Part shown: positions 54,906 through 64,000 of the stretch, in pieces
How positions within the stretch are numbered: the stretch's first letter is position 1
Layout of the letters: each line of letters opens with the position of its first letter
Origin: Carex sylvatica
Taxonomy: Eukaryota > Streptophyta > Magnoliopsida > Poales > Cyperaceae
Direction: 5' to 3'
DNA length: 64,000 bases
Assembly: GCA_964058845.1 (NCBI GenBank)
Contig: CAXKVR010000033.1
Coordinates: 1-64,000 of the forward strand
Notes under the pieces: model-generated
The model's database searches: none
Told to the model about the DNA's origin: nothing
What the model saw: the letters and a program-made list of their open reading frames with translations, nothing else
Position numbers and translations under genes: made by a program

Positions 54906-57411
54906 TAGATTTTTACTTATTGATTGAATTTCAATTTGAAGTTGGTTCAATAAAATGATCAGATTCAAAAAGAACAAAACATGGGAAAAAAAATAAAAAT
55001 TCAATGAATCAACTAGCAATTTTCTCACTTGAGAGCTGGATTAAACAGATTAGAACAAAAAGAGAAGAGAAGAGAAGAGAAGAGAAGAGAAGGCGTGAGG
55101 CAAAGTGTAAAAGATTTAAAAGGTCGCCTTCTACATTTATTTATTATTTATAGCAATCTCATATCTTCTCATCTAATGAATCATCTAAACTGAGGTAACA
55201 CAAAGTTTGAGCTTCTAAGGGGACCGTCCGATATGCCTTGGCACGAATATTAAAGGTACCTGATTCTGATTGAACGGTTGAGATATTATCTCAAATATTC
55301 TGGTACCTCATATTATATCATCACATCTGTCCATTCAATTTGTCATGACAAGTTTTGCATTTCAGCACCTTTTGAACATGATAATTGTCTTCTTATGTAT
55401 TTTTCTCTAAATTAGTACTTTTAATTAGCATTCTACACCTGCATAAAAAATTCAAAATTAAAAAATGACATGATTTCGTCCAAGACATGTTCTAAGAAAA
55501 CCGTATAATAATAAGGTGAGACCAAAGAGGCAAAGACCTTGGTGGTTTACATACACCAAAGGAAGTGCATCATAAATTTCTCAAGTAATTTCTCAAGTAA
55601 TTTCTCAAGAATAGGCAACTGGGGTCATATCTTAAGTTTAATTAGTAGAATAATTTTAGTGTTGTTGATTCAATCATTGAACAGTTTAATTAGTGCACAC
55701 TTGTCGTTTAATTATAGACAATATATATATCCAATCCAACAAAACAAGAGGAGAAGTAATCCAATATACAATTAATTAATGCTAGGTTGGTAATTAATAG
55801 GATTTAAATTAAATCCAAACGCATATCCTAATTATCTAATATCTTCTCTTTTATTTATTTAATAGGCGCTACAAATGGACATGACCAGTATCTATAAATT
55901 GAAAATAATTGTTGCCGCATTAAATTGTCACATGGACCTCATTGATTGTTTTAATAATTAATATGCACTATTTATAAGCAGCTGTCTTGAACAAGTGATT
56001 GAGTTTAAATAATGTTTTTTCTCAAGTTTCAAACGTAAGAAGCTAGTAAGCTCATGAACATTATTTATTTATTTATTTATTTATAGAAATATATATACTG
56101 GGATTTATACTTTCAAATTATGTTAATGCTGGCCTGGCATTGTACTTGAATATTGCTTTTTTTAGTCGTTAATTAATTATGAACCAATCTTCTATGAATA
56201 CGTAATTATGTAGCTGTTTTTTTCTTATCTTATTTCCTTTCAGCATTTACATAACCCCCAATTTAAACTATCCTGTTTACTAACTTTCTCAAAGGGTAAG
56301 GATCAAATATTAATTGGATCCCACTAAATGTCATCAATATTAATTGGATGCTACTACTTTCTTTTTGGAGACTGCTATATTGAGAACATCAATTGTAATT
56401 TTGAGACCTGAGAGAAATTTTTCTCTCTAAATATCTATTTTTCTCTCATATTCCCTCTTCCTTATTTATTTCAATTAATTCTATCATAATTATTCACAAG
56501 TTAATAAAATATATATATAAACAAGCTACAATCTCAATTGGAATGATGAAACAAATAAGATGAAAATTCAAGTCACAAATAGATCCTTCCAAATCCAATA
56601 CATCATTGTTAAAAAAAATTAAATATATCCCTCTAAATCCAATACATCACATATTTTCTTGCATAACAATTAATGATAACAATTGGGTTTGTATTCCCAT
56701 TTGTTTATTTCTGCCTAGACATAGCCAAAGTAAATAAGTATTGGATATAAAATATGGTATTAAGACTTGAGAATAAATTATTTATCAAATAATTTCTGAG
56801 TAGAAAATATTGCATCCCAGTTGACTTTGTTGTGCAAAACATAAACAGATCTGGTGCTGCAAATTTAAGGACCATTGAGATAAGTAATTAGAATTTCCTG
56901 ATCAGATTATACATGAGCACCGAAATTACCAAAAGTACATTGAAATATAACAATCACTTGTTCATATTATTTCCTTATCAGATTATATTTAGTTTTGTTC
57001 TTTATTTATTTATTTTTTAATTTTTACAAAAAAATATACTATCACTTGTTCACATATATAAAATAAAATTACTGAACATTTATTTAATCGCCCCTGCCTT
57101 CTCAATTTCTAATTCTGCTTATGTTTAGGTCTTACTTCTAAATTCATAATTCAACATCTAGAATATTTTTTATTGGATGGTAAAGCATTAATTACGCACT
57201 TAGTTCAAATACTACATCAACTACGCTTTAGTATGCATTAATTATATTCGAATTAATAAATAATAGGTACGGTGTATATATATAATTCACTGGCAGTATC
57301 TCATCAATATGTTGTTGGTTTGATTAATTTGAGTTTATTATATAATCCAATATATTTATTTGTCGTGCAAGAAAGCATTATTAATTGGAAACAATGGTAA
57401 CATAGTTCTAA
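54906..57411. other. Gene-free AT-rich spacer
   Basis: (AGAAG)n-type run at 55061-55091 in the likely leader of the previous gene. Three copies of TTTCTCAAGTAA-like sequence near 55576-55610. No gene or clear element over this 2.5 kb. Confidence 0.55.
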
Positions 57412-57766
57412 TCTATATTATAAAAAGAGGGATCCACTTACAACATCTTACAACAATTTAATTTTATAATTTTCAAAGTCCGGACAGTTGATCTAAATAA
57501 TTCAACATGACCCCTCTATTAAAATGTACTTGGAGATCAAAATTTACATTTTTTTTGAATTTTTTTACCACTGAAAAACAATATTTTTGTAAAATACTTA
57601 ATAAAAAAAATTCAAAAAAAATATATAAAATTTGATCTCCAAACACAAACACATTTTAATATAGATATCATTTAAAACGATTTGAATAGCCTGTTTAGAC
57701 TCTAAAAATCACAAAACCGAATTATTATAAGATGTTATAACTTGCTTCCCACTTGAGATCTACTAG
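57412..57766. mobile_element. Foldback element of the 22137 family, possibly inside a Helitron
   Basis: Inverted arms: TCTTACAACAATTTAATTTT near 57447 against its inverse near 57715, and TGTACTTGGAGATCAAAATT against its inverse near 57630. Outer ends TCTATATTATAAAAAG (57412) and CTAG followed by T (57766) resemble Helitron ends, but no 3' hairpin was seen, so only the foldback is supported. Confidence 0.6.
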
Positions 57767-57960
57767 TGTCTAGGTCTACTGCTACGCCAAGGAAAAATAA
57801 ATACATATATTATTTTTACTATAATTGAGCCACATGGTATTAATTGTACATGAAAGGGCCAACAATATGCATACGTACATGTATTTTTCAATTCTCTAAA
57901 TATTGAAAAATGGTTGGTTAGCCATATTTTACTACAAAAAATGATTATGTACGTAGTCAA

Positions 57961-60900
57961 CTAACTGTCATTCTCATGCAGTGCCAGTTGCTGGTAGTTT
58001 GTATAATCAATTCCATTCAATCTCACACAACACAATATCTGCTCTGGCAATTCTTCTGCCTTGCTTCCCTGTACCAAATAATTAAATGAGACCTTTTCAT
58101 TTAAAAATCAAATTTAATTAATTAATTGCTAACAACAATTAATATTACCTGAATTGTTAAACCGAAATCAATGACACATAACTTGAGCCTGTCTAGAAAT
58201 GTTTCAAAACCTTTGCGCGAGATGTAGCTAAACCTATGCATATCCAAATCTATCTCAAAGTAATTATCTCCCTGTTTCACAAACAAATAACTCAATCATC
58301 AGATTCAGATTCAGATTTAGATTAAATAATATTATCTGATCAAGGATAGTGAAGAAGCTAGCTGTGTACCAAGTAAAACTCGTGCTGGGGACGAGAGAGC
58401 ACCGGTTTTTCATTGTATGCATGCATCAGTTTCCTCTCGGCTGCGCTCAAAGGGAGTTCATCCAAATTTCCAACCCGGCCCAGAATTTTCAATCGCTCCC
58501 TAAATGGTACGGTTGCCTCTATAGGGAACGACTTTACCTTTTCTACTTCATCTTCCATTAACCTCTGTTTTGATAAACAAAACAAAGGAATTAACAATCA
58601 GATTACAGAATGTAAAAGCATAATCTTATTAAAAGTTAAAGCAAAAGATATAAATCTTACTCTAATGTTTTCAAGGAAAAAGGATGGGAGTTCTTTGGAG
58701 TAACTTTGAGAGAGCTTGAAGTACATGACAATGTTAAACCCTTCACCATCGTTTTCATTTTGAAAAAGTGAAGCCGGATAGAGAGGAACCTAAGAAACAT
58801 ACATAATATATACGCCTCTATTAGTATAAAAAAAAAATGCATCCATAACATCTATTAGTATAATTTGAGAGACGTGTCCGTACCTGTACATTTACTACAA
58901 GAAGAGGAGGAAACTTGCTAGAGGCACCCATTTCTGGAAGCTCCACAAACCGAGAAATGTGATTAACTTTTTGTGGAGACAAGTACACATCTACTCCAAA
59001 TGGATAAAATGCTGCATAATTTGAAGCAAAATCTTTCTTTTTATCCCTTCACACACACAAAAAAAAGAAGGAAAAATGCATTATTTATCAGGCGATATAT
59101 TTCCACATATCTTTGCAAACAAGGGGGGTGTGTGTGTGTGTGTTGTACCTCATGTAATTAGCACCACGCACTCGGAATATAGAAGGGTCAATGTGGGACC
59201 AGCTGTCAAGCATTTTCTTCTCCATTGGGCACAATTGCACTTGAGATCCCGCAAGCGGCCTCTCTAGGTATCTCTTTGCACTCACTGGCATCAAAACAAA
59301 CAATTTATTGAGTACCTAAACAATTTTGTTTGTTTGTTTATGTATTGAATTAATATTAATTTTAGCACTTACATAATGTATTGGAAGAGTTGTGGCCTTC
59401 CCCAGACTTGCGCTTGAAAGACACTTTTAATGAAGGCATTGTACTTAGAGGCCTCTTTTTATCGGTTGGTTGCGCAACTGTTGAGGCAAGACATGGCAGG
59501 CAATTGTTAGGTAACAAACCGCAATTATTCATCAACCCTCCTTCCTCTTGTTCTCCCCTCACATCACCTATTGTTGAATCTGTTCCATCAGTGGAATTGA
59601 CCAAAGTGCCCTTCCCTTGCTCTCCAGATTTGTGGCGCTTTTGGACTTGGTCTGCATTTGCTGCGTGGTCCCCCTCAAAGCCATTCAATGAAAAAGAGTC
59701 TACAAGTGTTATAACAATTCAACCATTATATATTGCTCTCATTTAGCAAAATCAAGAACTAACCAAGTAACCAGTGTATAATTGATCACATACCGCCATG
59801 TACACTGTGGAATTCATCATCAGAATCAGTAATAGAGATTGTATCAAAAAATGACTCCTCCAAGCTACTTGATGAGCCTGACAAAATAATATAATTTATT
59901 ACATGAAGAACATGAATAAACTTGCATCTTTCATTTCTTGATATAGAATTAAGCTTAGGAAACATGCTGCTACCATTTCAAAATATTAGGAAGTAAACCC
60001 AATAGCAAAAGCATATGATCCAAACAAACCTTTTTCTTTATGGGATCGCTTTGTAATTCCACCAAAGCAATTGATTAAGCCTCTCATGGCCGAGGCACCC
60101 ATCCTAATTAATTAATCCCTTTCTCTCGATGCCTCCAGCCAATCAGGCCGGCTCAAAGTCAAAGTTTGTTGATCACGCTTTCTATTGTAATTTCTTCAAA
60201 TTAACTTTATGATGTATTGGCTAAGCTATCTCTCAATCTAGTTTTCTAAATTTAACCTCTTTTAGAAAGTATGAGAATGGTAATTGTGGCAAAGAAGATG
60301 ACCCCCTTTTTTTTTTACCTAAAAATGATTTCTAGATGCAAAATCAAAGATTCAGAAGTTGAAAAAATGTTTCTCAGGTCGCCAACTTTGCGACTAGATG
60401 TTTGGTTCAAAGGGATGGAATAAAAAAATGGCTAAAATTAGGAAATGAGCATGGAAAATTATATGGCCATCAGGAATTTTGAAGCCAAATTCAGGCTGCT
60501 GCTTTTATACATAGCTCACCCATTTCGACCTATGTTTAGGGAAATTTGAAGAACAGAGGTAAGAAAACTTAAGAAGTTGAGACACATCCATGAAATGAGA
60601 GTGAGAGGAAAAGCAAAATTAGGATTTCATATACTCTTTTATATAATTAAACAACACCAATTTAATTAGAATTAGGATACAAATTTTGACTAACAGTGAA
60701 GTAACAGTAACAGGGCAGTTCATGTATATATATTAAATAATGAGAAGAAGAAGAAGAAGAAGAAGAAAAATGAGAAACAAAGCAATCCATCCAATCAATG
60801 TGGATAAAGAAAGAAGAGATCATTATGAATTATAATATCATTAATTGTGAGTTAAATTAATTTAATACAATTTTGATATCACCATCAACAACCATCATCA

Positions 60901-61243
60901 TAGTCATTATATAATCTACTAATCTTAGATGTTTAACAAAACAACTAATTACATATATTTGTTAGAAAAAGTAAAAGAAAGTAAAAGAGAGTATATACAT
61001 ACCAGCATTAGCATTGTTATTAGAATTAATGTTGTAATTAGAAGAATCAACAGGAATCGACGTGGTATCATCTCCTGTTGCCACGTCAGCTTCGCTAATG
61101 GTCTCCATGGAAGCACGAGATGAGATCCGCCGCCTCATTGCCGATCCCCTCCGTCGCCTGATCCGTCGGGGCCCACTTTCAGCTGCTGACGACTTCTTCC
61201 GTACACCCATACAGGCCTGCTGTCTAGATACACATCCTCCCAT
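57961..61243 (-). CDS. EDR2-like protein with DUF1336 (EDR2_C) domain
   Basis: Minus strand. Exons 61243-61003, 59876-59793, 59699-59373, 59284-59149, 59046-58884, 58789-58661, 58564-58370, 58271-58149 and 58068-57961 give 501 residues. [13 protein letters not shown] carries a myristoylation-type Gly2 with nearby Cys. A basic RRIRRRRG segment follows, then an acidic DSDDEFHSV, then a Lys/Ser linker. The DUF1336 part starts [19 protein letters not shown] and runs through [46 protein letters not shown] and ends [18 protein letters not shown]2 itself negatively regulates mildew-induced cell death; these DUF1336-only relatives have no known activity. A second candidate first exon lies at 60102-60030. 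Confidence 0.92.
60030..60102 (-). CDS. Candidate alternative first exon of the EDR2-like gene
   Basis: Reads [19 protein letters not shown] then SHKEK, starts with Met-Gly, and ends with a good donor (AAAG then GTTTGT) in the same phase (1) as the upstream first exon. Joined to the exon at 59876 it gives a 445-residue protein. It cannot be an internal exon read in the same frame from 61003, because joining at the only nearby acceptor meets a stop. No transcript evidence. Confidence 0.5.
60103..61002. other. Intron 1 / possible internal promoter of the EDR2-like gene
   Basis: AT-rich with a (GAA)n run at 60740-60768. If the exon at 60102-60030 is used, this holds its promoter. No other gene. 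Confidence 0.4.
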
Positions 61244-61489
61244 CTCTCTTTCTTTGTCGATGGAAAGTAAAGTAACCAGCTAGAGGGAAAACAATAGAAA
61301 ACTAGTAAACAACCCACGATCGCGGAGAGAGAAAGAGATAGAGAGGAATCGGGAAGAGAGAGAGAGAGAGAGAGCGTGAGCGTGACGTCGTCGTTGGCAG
61401 CAAAAATGCGAGGTGTCTGCTCTCTTTCTCTCTGCTAAGTGTGGTGTGATGTGATTGCTTTCTTCCTCTTTACTTAATCAATTAGAGAA
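61244..61489 (-). promoter_or_regulatory. Leader and promoter of the EDR2-like gene
   Basis: CT-rich on the minus strand, with a pure (AG)n tract near 61356-61373 on the plus strand, as expected for a 5' leader. No TATA box stands out. Confidence 0.4.
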
Positions 61490-61495
61490 GGACAT

Positions 61496-61690
61496 TGAGA
61501 GTACGTCCGATGGCCATCGGACCTATTTTCGTTAGATGGATTCCTCACCATCCGATTTGTTTCAAGATTCGTGTGCTCCACTTTAAAATTGTGTGCATCT
61601 GCTACGATTTCCGTGCACACAGATATTGTGGTGAATCGAACGGTTAGGGACCTAGTTGGACAAAAGTAGGTCCGATGTACTTCGTTCTCA
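61496..61690. mobile_element. 195-bp MITE
   Basis: Flanked by GGACAT on both sides (61490-61495 and 61691-61696). Ends TGAGAGTACGTCCGATGG and, inverted from the right, TGAGAACGAAGTACATCGGA. Both ends contain TCGGACCTA. The superfamily is not clear from a 6-bp duplication. It lies in the EDR2-like promoter region. Confidence 0.7.
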
Positions 61691-61863
61691 GGACATGGAA
61701 GTTCACCAACCAATAAAGAAAACTAGCAATGATAAACATCTCCAGATTTGCAGCACCGAGTAAACATCTCTGCGAGGTAGAATGCACGAGATTCTTTCAA
61801 AAGTCGTGCATATTATGATCGGACGATCATGATCTAAACGAAAATATCTTGTTACCTTAAATA

Positions 61864-62646
61864 CCGAAATTTTTATAAATACCCAAAAAAAGTATAAAAT
61901 TATGGAATCTACCCACTGTTTGAATGAAATTCGAAAAATATCCAATCCGGTTATCCAATAACCGAATTTGGGACAAATTTCCGGTCAATAAATTCCCGAA
62001 CTCAAAACAATAAATCCGGTTAACCATTAATCGGAAGCATATATTTTTTTTTTTAAAAAAAAAACACATTTTTGGTTAACGGTGCACCGGTTTTTTTTTT
62101 TTTTTCCAACAGATTTTTTTTTTTAAACATATATTTTTTTTTTTGTATTAAAATATTAGAAATGTTGAATATATTTCTTTGAAAACAGATGGAATACAAT
62201 ATAATTTGATTTATTAGAAAGACTGCAACAAATAATCCGGATCAATATTTTTCAGGCCGAATTTTTCGCGGCTGTAAGAAAAATTAATATATTTTTGTAT
62301 GTGTTATTGGGAAAAAATAAAAATGCTTAAATTCTGAGTTATTGATTCCGGTTCAAAAGTCACTTCTAGGTAATCCAGAAAATATTGTGATCTTTTTAGT
62401 AAATTTAATTTATTAAAAGTTGTATCTATTTTTGAAAAAAAAACAAAAACTTTAATTTATTTCTCAAAATAGATACAACTTTTAATAAATTAAATTCGAA
62501 AAAAAAAAATCCGGTGAATGGTTAACCGGAAATTTGTCCCAAATCTGGTTATTGGATAATCGGATTGGGCATTTTTCGAATTTCATTCAAACAGTGGGTA
62601 GATTCCGTAATTTTATATTTTTTTTGGGTAATTATAAAAATTTCGG
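61864..62646. mobile_element. Non-autonomous MULE-type element, 783 bp
   Basis: Flanked by identical 9-mers CCTTAAATA (61855-61863 and 62647-62655). The ends read CCGAAATTTTTATAAATACC and its close inverse. Inverted arms of over 120 bp include GAATCTACCCACTGTTTGAA and the palindrome CCGGTTATCCAATAACCG. The interior contains the block shared with 23598 and 52265 (AATAATCCGGATCAATATTT). No protein. Confidence 0.88.
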
Positions 62647-62655
62647 CCTTAAATA

Positions 62656-64000
62656 GAAGTTGCAAACTGGCAATTACTATTATTCATCAAACGCGTAACC
62701 CGTAATCGGTAATCCGGAGTCAGATTTGGCGTCGTGAAGCAGCTCACTTAAATAGAAAAGTATCAAAAGTTGGCAGTGGATGCAAATCCGTCACGCCACG
62801 ACCGGAACTAGTTGATGTTTCTGATCTCCAGTTAAAAATCAAACATACCCAACGTGGCCCTCTGTTCATCCCTGTGAAGACCCTTACTGGAGTACTCCAG
62901 CAGTCAAACTTGAGATAATAAGGGACTCGATTTTCATGGTTTACCATTTCCGACAATGACCAACTGCACAAACCAAACCACTGTCTGTTGCTTTCTTTTG
63001 CTTTTTTTAATTTATGGGTCCCATGTAGAGAGAGAGAGAGAGAAGTCATCATTTGGCGCGCTGTGCTTTTCTAGCGCATGAACCGGGTGTAAACAAATAA
63101 AGGGAAATTAAATGCACACGAGTGGGTCGTACTGTGGACCACTTGGAGAAGGACATGACAACCGAGGAATGGACTATTTCTGATTCATTGCGGCAGATAA
63201 CTATATGCCAAACCGTATACGATCCACCACCACCTCCACTATAAATAATAGTGACAAACGAATAGTTCGAACTCAGTTTGATAGGATCAAAAATTCGTGA
63301 ATCAGATATAATTCGAAAATTATTCAGTACAACGAAGAAGCAAAAAAAATAAAAAATCCCAACAAAATAATAAAAAGTTTCTAAAAAACTGTTTTTTTTT
63401 TCGCGTTTTTATCGTGAATAATTAATGACTCGCATTTTATTTGCGAATAAAATATATTATATGTTTATTTATATTTTATTTAGAGTTCAGTTCAAAAATA
63501 TAAAAATAAACGAATAAAACGTGAATTATTTACGAATTATATGCGTATATTGTTAGTAAAGTATAAACCATTGTGCAAGTGCATTTTAGAATTCAAAAAT
63601 TAATAAAATAATCACGAATAAAAAATAAATTAAAATATTTTTACAACATTGTTTCTCAGGTTATGGATAACTCGGTTATATGTATACTTTTATTTTTCAA
63701 AATTCAAACAGTTAATTCAAATTATTAAACATCTTCATTGAAAAATGTATTTGCATGAGATCAGATTTAAAAAAATTAGAACTTTTATTACTATTTTTTT
63801 AAGATAGGTAAAAAAATCAGTTGATCTAAATATTATCATATAAATTTGATCTTCAAATATATGTATTTATGATCTCTATTTTGTCAACCCGACCTTTAAA
63901 TATTACATGAAATTTGCTAGATATGTTATTTATATGTTTAACAGAGCACTTACTTTTCTTTTAAAATTGCCAGCCTTCCTTTAATTGATTTGAAATAAGT
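62656..64000. other. Spacer to window end
   Basis: No gene. A fragment near 63820-63900 (GATCTTCAAATATATGTATT, then GATCTCTATTTTGTC) resembles an arm of the foldback family. The rest is AT-rich. Confidence 0.5.

Noticed and set aside
57412..57766. A definite Helitron
   Set aside because: The ends TC...CTAG|T fit, but no 3' hairpin is visible; only the foldback structure is secure.
62744..63052. A 102-residue minus-strand frame
   Set aside because: Composition is irregular, there is no domain, and it contains translated (CT)n; no support for a gene.

Overview
This is a stretch of nuclear DNA from a flowering plant. The evidence is nine spliced protein genes with canonical plant introns, plant-only families (homogentisate solanesyltransferase, QUIRKY-type MCTP, EDR2-like DUF1336, PP2A-3/4-type phosphatase), pyrimidine-rich 5' leaders, and AT-rich spacers full of small DNA transposons. 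I cannot name the species. No organellar insert, CRISPR array, rRNA or functional tRNA was seen.

Layout. 60-1285 (+): 3' half of a homogentisate solanesyltransferase gene (plastoquinone/tocochromanol pathway). 2449-5358: a decayed MuDR-type element with a broken transposase and a 9-bp target duplication. 6241-7890: two inverted-repeat elements, then 8801-10607 (+) a GPI-type beta-1,3-glucanase with an X8 domain. 11437-14538 (-): intronless QUIRKY-like MCTP. 15957-16288: a small hAT element. 17641-18207 (+): small unknown protein. 18908-21365 (-): PP2A catalytic subunit, 10 exons. 22130-24804: repeat-rich spacer with a foldback, a 95-bp tandem repeat split by a MULE-type element, and a MITE. 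25819-28220 (+): mitochondrial succinate-CoA ligase alpha subunit, 7 exons. 29338-33533: LINE remnant, tRNA-derived SINE, TIR element and Helitron. 34844-37581 (+): cytosolic-type prolyl-tRNA synthetase, 11 exons. 40377-43440 (+): Ded1/DDX3-like DEAD-box helicase, 6 exons. 45086-48235 (+): MFSD12-like MFS transporter, 12 exons. 48695-50814 (-): ankyrin-PGG membrane protein, 3 exons, with an apparent GC-AG intron. 52265-53279: MULE-type element. 54372-54905 (-): unknown acidic protein. 57961-61243 (-): EDR2-like DUF1336 protein with two candidate first exons. 61496-62646: two more MITEs.

The genes are unrelated housekeeping, membrane and defence genes; nothing suggests a cluster acting in one pathway. 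Splice models were built by hand. For every complete spliced gene the exon lengths sum to a multiple of three with no internal stop, which supports them.

The most notable content is in the spacers. One MULE family shares the end CCGAAWTTTTTATAAATA and has 9-bp duplications; it contains one coding member and three shorter ones. Its termini carry a repeated 18-bp palindrome. There are also a 103-bp perfect-TSD hairpin element in front of the helicase gene, a foldback family, a SINE with a 12-bp duplication, and a Helitron with nested inverted repeats.
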